This document shows positions 17,359 to 26,000 of a stretch of DNA of 64,000 nucleotides, in pieces; within the stretch, counting starts at the first letter, position 1; each line of letters starts with the position of its first letter. Under the pieces are notes generated by a model that did no database searches, was not told where the DNA came from, and worked only from the letters and a program-made list of their open reading frames with translations. Source of the DNA: Litorimonas sp964565335 (GTDB lineage Bacteria > Pseudomonadota > Alphaproteobacteria > Caulobacterales > Maricaulaceae); assembly GCA_964565335.1 (NCBI GenBank), contig CAZMEN010000001.1, forward strand, positions 49,383 to 113,382. Reading direction: 5' to 3'. Position numbers and translations under genes: made by a program.

Positions 17359-18320
17359 GCGAACTAAATCTGGAGCCAGTCGAAACACTGGCCAACAATT
17401 TGAGACAGGAAATTGGTAAAGCCATTATCGGCCAAAAGGACACAATTGAGCTTATGTTGGTCGCCTTACTCTCAGGGGGACACATATTACTCGAAGGCGT
17501 GCCGGGAACAGCGAAGACATTTTTAGCGCAGGCTTTTTCTTACGCTATGAAACTAGATTTCGGACGCATTCAGTTCACCCCTGACCTCCTTCCTGGGGAC
17601 CTTATCGGGACGAACTTGTTTAATTTTCAGACTTCCAAATTCTCACTGATTAAAGGCCCCATTTTTTGCGATCTTTTATTGGCGGATGAAATCAACAGAA
17701 CGCCGCCTAAAACGCAGGCCGCCTTATTGGAAGCAATGCAGGAGCGACAAGTTACGATTGACGGCAAGCCTCATGCTTTGGGTAAAAACTTTATGGTGAT
17801 TGCAACACAAAACCCGATTGAACAGCAAGGCACCTATCCTCTTCCCGAGGCGCAATTAGACCGCTTTCTATTCAAACATGTTCTAGATTACCCAGACAGA
17901 GACGAAGAGATTGAAATTATCAACCGGCACGGTGCGCGGTCAGGGTCTCCGGACTTAAAATCAATGGGCTTAAAGCCTGTGGCGACCCCTACGAAAATAA
18001 AGGCGGCCTTAGACGTTATTCCTGAAGTTCGCATCGGTGATGATGTTACACATTACATCGTCGATTTGGTTCGCGGCACACGCAATAATCCCCTCTTTGA
18101 AACAGGAGCCTCGCCCAGAGCTGCCGCCATGATTGCGATAGCGGCGCGCGCGAGAGCGGCGCTTAACGGACGGTCTTACGTTATTCCGGATGATGTGAAA
18201 GCGATTGCTTTGCCCGCCCTACGGCATCGAGCCATTCTATCGCCCACGGCAGAGATTGAAGGCCGTAGCGCAGACGCCGTTATCAATGCGGTTATCGAAC
18301 AAACGGAAGCGCCGAGATAG
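17355..18320 (+). CDS. MoxR-family AAA+ ATPase
   Basis: 321 residues with Walker A GVPGTAKT near residue 50, Walker B LLADEIN near 108, sensor 1 ATQNP near 150 and a C-terminal lid domain. MoxR proteins act as chaperone-like ATPases, often with a DUF58/VWA-type partner. The ATG at 17355 overlaps the upstream stop and has AAGGA ten bases before it; a TTG at 17334 would add seven residues and is less likely. The gene is central in the six-gene operon. The partner for remodelling is presumably one of the membrane products encoded here. Confidence 0.92.
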   Translation: MSELNLEPVETLANNLRQEIGKAIIGQKDTIELMLVALLSGGHILLEGVPGTAKTFLAQAFSYAMKLDFGRIQFTPDLLPGDLIGTNLFNFQTSKFSLIKGPIFCDLLLADEINRTPPKTQAALLEAMQERQVTIDGKPHALGKNFMVIATQNPIEQQGTYPLPEAQLDRFLFKHVLDYPDRDEEIEIINRHGARSGSPDLKSMGLKPVATPTKIKAALDVIPEVRIGDDVTHYIVDLVRGTRNNPLFETGASPRAAAMIAIAARARAALNGRSYVIPDDVKAIALPALRHRAILSPTAEIEGRSADAVINAVIEQTEAPR

Positions 18321-18322
18321 CC

Positions 18323-19726
18323 TTGGCAAAAGAGCCTAATATCAATCCGTCAAAGCGGGCCAAGAAAACAGTGGATACTGAGCGTCCTAAGTTTTCGCTT
18401 TATCCAACGCAGCGCGCGATTGCGTTGTTGAGTTTGGGTATCCCTGTGGCTCTGATTATTGCCGTGCTCTTCCCGCCGCTTTGGAGCATTGGCGCGGCTT
18501 GGGCCGCAGGAACGCTGGGCTTTATCATTCTGGATGTCATGTTGGCGACAAAATCCAATGTGATGGAACCGACACTCACATCGCCTAAACGGCTCTATAT
18601 CGGCACACAAGACAGTCTACATTTTGATTTTCTCGATCTGCAAAATCAACCGCCAAAGAATGCCGAATTTCGACTAACGCATAATGACCGCTTTTCTGTC
18701 TTTCCTGAAACAGCAGCGTTTAGCCCAGATGATAATCAGCGCCCCATCGTGCGATTTGATTTGACGACACGGCGACGCGGTGAAGGAACCTTGCTGCGTC
18801 TGTGGTCACGGTGGCAAGGGCCGTTAGGCCTAATCTGGATACAAAGGCAAGATCCGTTAAAGACAGATATTGCGATTGTTCCCAATACGAGAATTGTCAA
18901 AAACACAGCCTTACAGTTCTTCGCGCGTGACGCCGCCTTTGGTCAGAAAATTCAGCAATTACGCGGTGAAGGTACGGAATTTGATGCACTCTCTGAATTC
19001 CTGCCGGGCATGGACAAACGGACAATCGACTGGAAACACTCGGCTCGCCACAATACACTTCTGGCGCGGGAGTACAGAACAGAGCGTAATCACAACATTA
19101 TCTTTGCGCTCGATAGCGGATATCTAATGTGCGAAGATATGCTGGATGATGACGCCGTCAAACTGACCAAGCTGGACAGAGCCATTTCCGCCTCTTTGGT
19201 GATGGGTTATGTTAGTCTAAAAATGGGTGACCGCGTCGGACTCTTCAGCTTCGACAAATCCCCCCGCGTTTACAGCGCCCCTGTATCCAGCACGGCCATG
19301 TTCGCGGGTCTACAGAACCAATCGGCCGCGATTGATTATTCCAATGAAGAAACGAATTACACATTCGGTTTGTCATTTCTAGCACAAAAACTTCGGCGCC
19401 GTAGCTTGGTCGTTGTCTTCACAGATTTCATCGACACGACCCAATCAGAGTTAATGCTCGAAAGCGTTATGCGCCTTATCAAAAAACATGTGATTATTTT
19501 TGTCGCCTTTCAAAACCAGCCCTTAGAAGATTTAGCACGGCAAAAGCCTGACACGCCAGACGATGTTAGCCGCGCTGTTATTGCGCAGTCGCTCTTATCA
19601 GAGCGTGATATTGTCTTGGCGAAATTAGAGCGCATGGGTGTGGATGTGATTGACGCCGACCCGAACACGTTAAACATTGATATTGTGAATCGGTATCTCG
19701 ACCTGAAAGGCAAAGGTGTTATTTAA
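18323..19726 (+). CDS. DUF58 domain protein (MoxR partner)
   Basis: 467 residues. Two membrane segments near residues 30-70 are followed by an extended beta-rich region and a C-terminal DUF58/VWA-like domain with the signature GEGTEFDALSEFLPGMDKRTIDWKHSA (about residues 214-240) and a metal-ion-dependent-adhesion-like stretch FALDSG. The start is TTG at 18323, two bases after the moxR stop. DUF58 proteins pair with MoxR ATPases. Its stop and the next start share one base (TAATG). Confidence 0.85.
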   Translation: MAKEPNINPSKRAKKTVDTERPKFSLYPTQRAIALLSLGIPVALIIAVLFPPLWSIGAAWAAGTLGFIILDVMLATKSNVMEPTLTSPKRLYIGTQDSLHFDFLDLQNQPPKNAEFRLTHNDRFSVFPETAAFSPDDNQRPIVRFDLTTRRRGEGTLLRLWSRWQGPLGLIWIQRQDPLKTDIAIVPNTRIVKNTALQFFARDAAFGQKIQQLRGEGTEFDALSEFLPGMDKRTIDWKHSARHNTLLAREYRTERNHNIIFALDSGYLMCEDMLDDDAVKLTKLDRAISASLVMGYVSLKMGDRVGLFSFDKSPRVYSAPVSSTAMFAGLQNQSAAIDYSNEETNYTFGLSFLAQKLRRRSLVVVFTDFIDTTQSELMLESVMRLIKKHVIIFVAFQNQPLEDLARQKPDTPDDVSRAVIAQSLLSERDIVLAKLERMGVDVIDADPNTLNIDIVNRYLDLKGKGVI

Positions 19727-20775
19727 TGGCGATCTCTCCTTCACAGCCTCTTCAAAATTCTGTCGGCGCTGAGAGCCATGCGCTGAAGTCTCAACGCTTT
19801 CGCGATGCGCGTGCCGCCGAATGGAACAAGCTTGAGACACTGCTGAGTAAAATTGAAAAACGCGGCGCAAAAAGGTTATCCAAAGACGAAATTATCGAAC
19901 TACCTCGACTCTATCGCAGCGCCTTGTCAGCTCTCTCTGTGGCGCGGGCCACATCGCTCGATCAAAACGTCACGGCCTATTTAGAAAACCTTTCTACGCG
20001 CGCTTATTTCCGTCTTTACGGAACGCAAGAAGGGCTAGGCAAACGTATCCTCACCTTCCTCTCCAGAGATTGGCCGCTCGCAGCCCAACGCCTCTGGAAA
20101 GACACATTTGCGGCGGGTTTTCTTATTCTAGTATCAACTTTGGCGGCCTATTTTATGGTGCAATCAAACCCCGACTGGTTCTACTCCTTCGTTAATGCAG
20201 AATTGGCCGGAGACCGAACACCCGCCGCTTCGACCGAAGCCCTAAGGGCCACCATTTATGATAAACCTGAAGACTCAACGGGGCTCGGAGTATTTTCCAG
20301 TTACCTTTTCTCAAACAATTCGCGGGTTGCAATCTTTGCTTTCGCGCTCGGATTTGCTTTCGGTATTCCCACCATACTTTTTATGCTCAGCACCGGATTT
20401 ATGGTGGGTGGATTTTTAGGGCTTTTTGCCAGCCGTGACTTGGGTTTCGAAATTGGAGGGTGGCTCATCATTCATGGCTCCACTGAAATTCTGGCGATCA
20501 TTCTGGCAGGCGGGGCGGGACTGCATATTGGACGTGCCATTGCCTTCCCGGGGAAGCTCTCACGTATTCAGTCTGCCTCTTTAGCAGGGCGAACATCCGG
20601 TCTCTTAATGGTCGGCGTCGTCATTATGCTATTCTTTGCTGGTCTTCTTGAAGGCTATGCAAGGCAACTCATCACGAGTGACGCATTGCGCTATTTGATA
20701 GGCATTGGGCTGTTATTATTCTGGATGGCTTATCTCTATATTCCTCGCTCAGAGGACGGCGGAATACAGTTATGA
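19726..20775 (+). CDS. SpoIIM-like (stage II sporulation protein M family) membrane protein
   Basis: 349 residues: a cytoplasmic N-terminal helical region of about 125 residues, then several membrane segments in the SpoIIM/DUF95 pattern, with ALGFAFGIPTILFMLSTGF and the conserved HGSTEILAIILAGGAG block. The organism is not expected to sporulate; in Gram-negative bacteria the family recurs with RDD and MoxR/DUF58 genes and its role is unknown. It overlaps the next gene by four bases. Confidence 0.8.
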   Translation: MAISPSQPLQNSVGAESHALKSQRFRDARAAEWNKLETLLSKIEKRGAKRLSKDEIIELPRLYRSALSALSVARATSLDQNVTAYLENLSTRAYFRLYGTQEGLGKRILTFLSRDWPLAAQRLWKDTFAAGFLILVSTLAAYFMVQSNPDWFYSFVNAELAGDRTPAASTEALRATIYDKPEDSTGLGVFSSYLFSNNSRVAIFAFALGFAFGIPTILFMLSTGFMVGGFLGLFASRDLGFEIGGWLIIHGSTEILAIILAGGAGLHIGRAIAFPGKLSRIQSASLAGRTSGLLMVGVVIMLFFAGLLEGYARQLITSDALRYLIGIGLLLFWMAYLYIPRSEDGGIQL

Positions 20776-21653
20776 GTGCGGCTCCCCAACCTATTCCGAC
20801 ACTGCGAAATACGGATAGACGCGTATTAGTCACGCCCGAAGGCGTTGATTTGCAAATTCTGATCGCTGATGTCGGAGCGAGAATTGGGGCGGTCGTCATT
20901 GATCTAATAATTATAATTACCACGCTTGTGGCGTCCATTTTTGTTTTTGTCTGGGGCGGATTAGCAATCAGCGGAGAACTTGCCATAAGCCTTTTTATTC
21001 TGTTCGCATTCTTCCTAAGAAACTTTTATTTCCTCGTCTTCGAAATGGGCCCAAAAGCGGCGACACCGGGCAAACGCTTGATGAAAATTCGTGTCGCTGC
21101 GCGAAACACCTCTATGGGGCAAGCGAGACTATCCGCCAATGCCGTATTCGCTCGAAACGCCCTTCGCGAGATTGAGTTATTTCTGCCCATTAGTTTTTTC
21201 TTTTCACAACAAGGCTCCGTTGACGGAATGATAGCAACTCTCGGCCTGATTTGGAGCGGTGTTTTCTTGCTTTTTCCTTTGTTCAATAAAGACCGACTAA
21301 GAGCAGGGGATCTAATCGCTGGCACATGGGTCGTGCGCGCGCCCAAGCCGATATTGGGCCGCGACCTAGCGCAACAATCAAAAGAAATTGTAGAGGCGTT
21401 TTCATTTTCGCCCGAACAGGTCAATGCTTATGGGGTTCACGAATTGCATGTTTTGGAAACAGTTCTCCGAACGCGCAAACGCGAAACAATGGCAGAAGTG
21501 GCCGAACGTATTCGCAAGAAAATTAAATGGGAAGAGACTTCAGGCGAAACCGACCACGCTTTTCTCAACGCCTATTACCGCGCCCTAAGAGAACGGCTAG
21601 AAGCCAGAATGCTCATGGGTGTTAAACGCGAGAATAAATTCGATATGCGTTAA
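20772..21653 (+). CDS. RDD family membrane protein
   Basis: 293 residues. The RDD domain occupies about residues 20-190, with paired Arg/Asp positions in GARIGAVVIDLIIII and GPKAATPGKRLMKIRV, and at least two clear membrane segments plus a third near 150-170. The C-terminal 100 residues are a soluble, charged, helical tail. Last gene of the MoxR operon; its stop is four bases from the convergent WecG-family gene, leaving no room for a separate terminator. Some RDD proteins relate to ion handling, but substrate here is unknown. Confidence 0.82.
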   Translation: MSAAPQPIPTLRNTDRRVLVTPEGVDLQILIADVGARIGAVVIDLIIIITTLVASIFVFVWGGLAISGELAISLFILFAFFLRNFYFLVFEMGPKAATPGKRLMKIRVAARNTSMGQARLSANAVFARNALREIELFLPISFFFSQQGSVDGMIATLGLIWSGVFLLFPLFNKDRLRAGDLIAGTWVVRAPKPILGRDLAQQSKEIVEAFSFSPEQVNAYGVHELHVLETVLRTRKRETMAEVAERIRKKIKWEETSGETDHAFLNAYYRALRERLEARMLMGVKRENKFDMR

Positions 21654-21657
21654 CCGC

Positions 21658-22506
21658 TTATATGGGTTTAGGCTGTTTTTTGGCCCGTATCATCCATTTG
21701 ATCCAAAGCCAAAAAATTCTCGGGCCTTCAATCAGGTAGCGCTTCCAAAGACGTTTCGGCTCGCTCAGTAATCTGAACAACCATTCCATACGAATGGACT
21801 GAACCCATTTCGGGGCGCGTTTTGTACGGCCGCCTAAAAAGTCCAATGACGCGCCTACACAGAGGCCAAGCCCGACGCAATCGCCTCTTTCAAGACACGC
21901 TTTCGCGACCATTTCCTGCTGCGGAGACCCCACACAGATGAAAGTATAACGAGCAGGATTGTTTGCGATAAATTCGGCCGCCGCCGCAATGGCTTCGGGT
22001 TTACGGCGCATACCCATGGGCGGTTGATGCAAGTTGACCTTGTTTAATCCATAAATGGATTTCACTTTTTCGACAATTTCTTCATCCGCGCCAATTACGT
22101 TGATTGTATCTTTTTCCGTAATCACATTATCAAAAAGCTGTTGCGTCAAATCGGACCCTGGCACAGCCTTTAAAGGAATACCTGAAAACGCTGCCATTAA
22201 TTCTAATATTCTGGAGTCGCAAACGGAAAGCCAGGATGCTTCATAGAGAGGTTTGAAGACTTCAGGTTCCTTAGACAATCGTACAAGGTGATCGACATTC
22301 GGCGTCACGATAAACCGAAACCCGTGGTTTTCCGTTACCCATTTTGCGCGCGCCAAGGTCTGCATAGGTGTCAGCGGGTCAAAAGTTGCTCCGATGAAAT
22401 CATAGCAACGTTCATTTACGCGCCAATCCATGTCGTTTTCGCGTTCGACTTGACGACGATCTTGGCCCCGCCCAACGGGCGGAATGATATGCTTTTGCCC
22501 ACTCAT
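21658..22506 (-). CDS. WecG/TagA/CpsF family glycosyltransferase
   Basis: 282 residues. Family blocks are visible: FIVTPNVDHLVRL near 60-72, LKAVPGSDL near 105, NPARYTFICVGSPQQE near 170-185 with the conserved GSPxQE, and the CVGASLDFLGG motif near 205 followed by RAPKWVQSIRMEWLFRLLSEP. These enzymes transfer N-acetylmannosamine-type sugars (as UDP donors) to lipid-linked acceptors at the inner membrane for polysaccharide assembly. The ATG at 22506 with AGGTG upstream is preferred over an upstream frame opening at 22575. Divergent from the Atm1-type exporter; no other polysaccharide genes adjoin it. Confidence 0.9.
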   Translation of the reverse strand: MSGQKHIIPPVGRGQDRRQVERENDMDWRVNERCYDFIGATFDPLTPMQTLARAKWVTENHGFRFIVTPNVDHLVRLSKEPEVFKPLYEASWLSVCDSRILELMAAFSGIPLKAVPGSDLTQQLFDNVITEKDTINVIGADEEIVEKVKSIYGLNKVNLHQPPMGMRRKPEAIAAAAEFIANNPARYTFICVGSPQQEMVAKACLERGDCVGLGLCVGASLDFLGGRTKRAPKWVQSIRMEWLFRLLSEPKRLWKRYLIEGPRIFWLWIKWMIRAKKQPKPI

Positions 22507-22627
22507 GAAATTCACCTGTAATTTTTTGGTGTCGCTCCCATGCGACGCCGCTTCCCTGACACAGCTTTTACACAAAGAGCGTTAGCATTGGGTTTACAAC
22601 ACAAGCCAGAATGCCCACATCACATCA

Positions 22628-24499
22628 ATGTCCGATGAATCTCCCTCACCTGCCGCTCTCGACTCAAGCTCAAACAGTTTCGACCAACGAATTGAGGCGA
22701 TGAAGGAACAAAGTATTGGGGAACAACTCAAAGGGTTAGGGCGGCTTAAGCCTTATCTTTGGCCTGCCGGTAATCTAGAATTTAAGATCCGCTCAATCTT
22801 GGCCATCCTTCTTACTGTCAGCGGTAAGTTCGTGTTGGTCGGCGCGCCTTTTATTTTTGGTTGGGCCGTCGATGCCGTCAATAACGCCCGACAATCTGGC
22901 GACGTCTGGCAAGAGGTCTCCCTCGGTATTTTTGCCTTTATTCTTGGATATGGGGCTTTGCGGGTTTTTTCAGTCCTTTTGACTGAAGGCCGCGAATATA
23001 TTTTCGCGCCCGTCGCTCAATTCGCGCAACGCAGTGTGGCGACAGCGACATTCAAACATATGCATGTCTTATCTCTACGCTTTCATTTGGACAAACGCAC
23101 AGGTGGGTTGACGCGCATTATTGAGCGCGGTGTCAGGTCGATTGATTTTCTATTCCGCTTTTTATTATTCAATATCGGCCCGACCCTATTAGAACTTTGT
23201 ATCGCCGCCGCAGCTTTCTGGCTGGCTTTTAACCGATGGTTTGCCCTCATCGCCGTCATAGTTGTTATCGGTTATATTTATTTCACCGTCGCCACAACAG
23301 AATGGCGACTGAAGTTCCGCAGAGAGATGAATAAGCGCGACACCGAAGCGGCGGGCAAAGCCGTGGATAGTCTTTTAAATTATGAAACAGTCAAATATTT
23401 CTCCGCGGAAGACTTTGAAATTGACCGGTATGACGCGGCTATGGAGGGCTATCAAAAAGCTGCCATTCGCTCGCGGACGTCCCTCGCTACAGTCAATATC
23501 GGCCAGTCCTTTATAATGAATGGCGGCCTCGTTGCGATTATGGCTTTGGCTGGATATAACATTATTAAGGGCGGGATGAGCATTGGCGATATGACAGCGG
23601 TTGTCATGGTGATGACGCAACTCTATCGCCCGCTGAATATTCTCGGTTTTGCCTATCGCGAGATTAAGCAAGCGCTGACGGATTTAGAAAAAATGTTCAT
23701 CCTGTTGGATATTCGTCCTGAAATTCAAGACGTCCCAAGCGCGCAGGACATAAGAGCTATTAAAGGTCACATCCGTTTTCATAAAGTCGGCTTCCGATAT
23801 GATCCCGACCGCACCATTCTCAAAAATATGAGCTTCGAGGTAAAACCCGGTCAAACTCTCGCCGTTGTCGGGCCTACAGGTGCCGGAAAGTCCACGCTTT
23901 CGCGCATACTATTCCGATTTTATGATATTAGCGAAGGGCGAGTGGAAATTGACGGGGAAGATATTCGCGGCATCACACAAAAGAGTCTGCGAAAGCTTAT
24001 TGGCATTGTTCCGCAGGATACGGTTCTGTTCAACGACTCCATTCTGTATAATATTCAATATGCCAATCCAAACGCGTCAAAGGCAGACGTAGAACAAGCC
24101 GCGAAAGATGCCCAAATTCACGACTTCATCCTTTCATTACCCCAAGGTTACGAGACGGTTGTCGGGGAACGCGGACTAAAGCTTTCGGGCGGAGAGAAAC
24201 AGCGCGTGGCGATTGCGCGGGCGCTGCTGAAAAATCCCTCCATCCTTATTTTAGACGAAGCCACCTCTGCACTCGATAGCAGTACGGAAAGTGACATCCA
24301 ATCGGCCTTAGACCGCGCCGCGAAAGGGCGTACCACTCTCGTGATTGCGCATAGGCTTTCAACAATTGTCAATTCTGACCGGATTATGGTGTTGGATGAA
24401 GGACAGATTGTGGAGCAAGGCACGCATGAGCAGCTCCTACAAAAAAACGGGCTTTACGCCCGTTTGTGGAAACAGCAGGAGGAATCCCCTGCTGTTTAA
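22628..24499 (+). CDS. Atm1-type ABC exporter (ATP-binding/permease half-transporter)
   Basis: 623 residues. Six membrane segments are followed by an ABC ATPase with Walker A GPTGAGKST (near residue 418), signature LSGGEKQR and Walker B ILILDEATSALD. The membrane domain carries Atm1/ABCB7-type sequence RTGGLTRIIERGVRSIDF and the ETVKYFSAEDFE region. Members export glutathione conjugates or Fe-S-related and metal-thiol compounds from the cytoplasm; bacterial members also protect against heavy metals. Works as a homodimer. The last codons form a hairpin (24471-24496). Confidence 0.9.
   Translation: MSDESPSPAALDSSSNSFDQRIEAMKEQSIGEQLKGLGRLKPYLWPAGNLEFKIRSILAILLTVSGKFVLVGAPFIFGWAVDAVNNARQSGDVWQEVSLGIFAFILGYGALRVFSVLLTEGREYIFAPVAQFAQRSVATATFKHMHVLSLRFHLDKRTGGLTRIIERGVRSIDFLFRFLLFNIGPTLLELCIAAAAFWLAFNRWFALIAVIVVIGYIYFTVATTEWRLKFRREMNKRDTEAAGKAVDSLLNYETVKYFSAEDFEIDRYDAAMEGYQKAAIRSRTSLATVNIGQSFIMNGGLVAIMALAGYNIIKGGMSIGDMTAVVMVMTQLYRPLNILGFAYREIKQALTDLEKMFILLDIRPEIQDVPSAQDIRAIKGHIRFHKVGFRYDPDRTILKNMSFEVKPGQTLAVVGPTGAGKSTLSRILFRFYDISEGRVEIDGEDIRGITQKSLRKLIGIVPQDTVLFNDSILYNIQYANPNASKADVEQAAKDAQIHDFILSLPQGYETVVGERGLKLSGGEKQRVAIARALLKNPSILILDEATSALDSSTESDIQSALDRAAKGRTTLVIAHRLSTIVNSDRIMVLDEGQIVEQGTHEQLLQKNGLYARLWKQQEESPAV
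24471..24496. terminator. Hairpin overlapping the 3' end of the ABC exporter gene
   Basis: AACAGCAGG (24471-24479) and CCTGCTGTT (24488-24496) form a perfect 9-bp stem with an 8-base loop, directly before the TAA. A short T-run (three T) follows. It could be a terminator built into the end of the coding region, between convergent genes. A second stem (AAACGGGC/GCCCGTTT, 24445-24465) lies just inside the gene. Confidence 0.45.
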
Positions 24500-24524
24500 T
24501 AGTAATAGGCCTTACAACGTCGCT

Positions 24525-25343
24525 TTAGAAGCGGCGGTTATAAGCGAGTGCAACTGATTCAGCCGCCTTATAATCAATAGCATTGATTGTGTCGCCATAC
24601 TCATAACGTGTGTAATCCAAACGGACAGAGTCGCGGTCATTCAATCTGTATTCACCGCCGCCGCCATAAGCAAAGCCGTCAACCGTGTCTGAAGCAAATG
24701 TTGTCGTTGCGCCATTACGGACTTTTGAATCAATGTTCGTAAAGTGATAACCACCCCGTGCATGAACAGAGAACTTGTTACCGACAGGCAAACGGGCAAC
24801 AGCAAAAGCTGCGGCTGAATAGTCTTGACCGCCTGTCACTTCGTTTGCGCCTCGATCAAAATCTTGATCTTTGAAACCGATAGTGCCTTCTAATTCAGCG
24901 CCCAAAATACCAGCTGTCTGATAACCAACACGTCCGACAACGCCGTAACCGCCATCATCAACATCATAATTGATTAGGCCAATGTTTCCGTATTTATAAC
25001 CGGGACGCATAGGTCTGTGCATACCGCGTAAGCCGTGGTTACCATGATTTCCAGCGTAATATGCGCCTTGAGTACCATGATTACCTTGTGTGTGATAAGA
25101 CACACTTGGTGTAGGCGTCGCAACGTGATGTGATGTTGTGTGACCTGTACCGTGATAAGATGTTGATCCAGTTGTTCCGTGAACGGGCTCGGAATATCCT
25201 GTGTCAGCTACAGAATAAGCATAAGATGAACCACAAGAATTATGACAGCTATCATGTGATGATAGGTCGTAACCCTCGCCGCCCGTTAAAAATGAACAAC
25301 CTGACAATGCCACAATTGGCACCGCTAAAAATAAATGACGCAT
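24525..25343 (-). CDS. Outer-membrane beta-barrel lipoprotein, left copy
   Basis: 272 residues. The signal peptide has a lipobox LSGC (Cys at about 16), predicting a lipid-anchored N-terminus. A His/Ser/Gly/Tyr-rich low-complexity region follows (about residues 20-95), then an eight-strand-like barrel of about 170 residues with alternating hydrophobic strands, ending in a C-terminal Phe (AYNRRF), typical of outer-membrane porin-like proteins. The ATG at 25343 has AGGGAG upstream. It is a clear paralog of 26001-26825: identical leader MRHLFLAVPIVALSGCSFLTGG and closely similar barrel strands such as SVRLDYTRYE. Function unknown; could bind metal through the His-rich region, which is only a suggestion. 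Confidence 0.82.
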   Translation of the reverse strand: MRHLFLAVPIVALSGCSFLTGGEGYDLSSHDSCHNSCGSSYAYSVADTGYSEPVHGTTGSTSYHGTGHTTSHHVATPTPSVSYHTQGNHGTQGAYYAGNHGNHGLRGMHRPMRPGYKYGNIGLINYDVDDGGYGVVGRVGYQTAGILGAELEGTIGFKDQDFDRGANEVTGGQDYSAAAFAVARLPVGNKFSVHARGGYHFTNIDSKVRNGATTTFASDTVDGFAYGGGGEYRLNDRDSVRLDYTRYEYGDTINAIDYKAAESVALAYNRRF

Positions 25344-25614
25344 AAGCCCCAAACTCCCTAAGATATAATATTTTTGATAGGTGGGTGTTATGCCAAAATA
25401 CTTAAAAATACCTGAGAACGGCGTTAACCGACTGATAAGTATAACTATTAGGAAGTATCTCTGTTTTCTTGAATTACGATCTCAATAAAGAATTCTATCT
25501 CAAACCGAGAAACCCCCATGAAACTGTGCATCTCTGTCTTGTGAATATGACCCATCACCTCTTGAGCAAGCGTCGCGAGGTCCAATAGTTTTGTTAAGGT
25601 TTACCGAAAATGAG
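25344..25614. repeat. Left copy of a duplicated divergent promoter region
   Basis: This 271-bp gap aligns with 26826-27098, the 273-bp gap between the right barrel gene and the intact SDR gene. Shared blocks keep the same distance from the barrel start: GCGTTAACC begins 78 bp away in both, and CTTGAGCA begins 218 bp away in both; a TAGTTTT-GTAAG-TTTAC-like block near the SDR side is also shared. So the regulatory region was duplicated with the genes. No conserved reading frame links the two copies. Confidence 0.75.
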
Positions 25615-25942
25615 ATTATCTCTGTAAACAGAGAAACATTTTTTGTTCGGCTATTCACGCGAAAATCGGGCTAGCAATAGCAAAAAAATTACTGCTAATG
25701 GAGTTGAAGTGGCAATCGCGGCCAAAGCGCCAGAATGCTGTACCAACTTAATACATACACTTTATACCTCTGCAAAAGAATTGCGGGAGAAGGCGAACGC
25801 GCCCTAACAAAGCATTCCGGATGCAGCTTATTTCGTCTTGACATACGCTTAAGAAAAGCTGCTCAAAGAATTTCTTATCGATGTGATCGTCCTTGAAGAC
25901 AATGGAACAGAGGCGTTTTCAATGTCCGCCCAATTAGAATAG
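25615..25942 (+). pseudogene. Decayed remnant of an HSDL2-like SDR gene
   Basis: This stretch aligns with the two ends of the intact SDR gene at 27099-27977. Its first part matches the 5' region at DNA level, for example GTGGCAATCGCGGCCAAAGC against GTGGCGATCGCTGCTAAAAC, and about 150 codons of the middle are missing. The 3' part reads DAAYFVLTYA against DAAYCVLTQP, and FLIDVIVLEDNGTEAFSM against FIIDEFILSQNGTEDFSI, with two in-frame TAA codons. The SDR coding signature (Rossmann middle and YxxxK) is gone. It sits head-to-head with the left barrel gene at nearly the same distance as in the intact pair, so it is the non-functional half of a tandem duplication. Confidence 0.85.
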
Positions 25943-25972
25943 CAGGGGCCTTTTTAAAAAGAGGTCCCTGCT
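25941..25972. terminator. Hairpin terminator between the pseudogene and the right barrel gene
   Basis: AGCAGGGGCC (25941-25950) pairs with GGTCCCTGCT (25963-25972) across a loop containing TTTTTAAAAA; one G-T pair interrupts the stem. It lies 28 bp beyond the 3' end of the right barrel gene, which runs toward it, and could stop transcription from both sides. Confidence 0.6.
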
Positions 25973-26000
25973 TTCAGATTAGAGTATCGTCAATGCGCGT

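Noticed and set aside
24445..24465. Terminator AAACGGGC/GCCCGTTT
   Set aside because: Lies inside the ABC exporter coding sequence before its last conserved codons, so an ordinary terminator there is unlikely; the hairpin at 24471-24496 is a better candidate.
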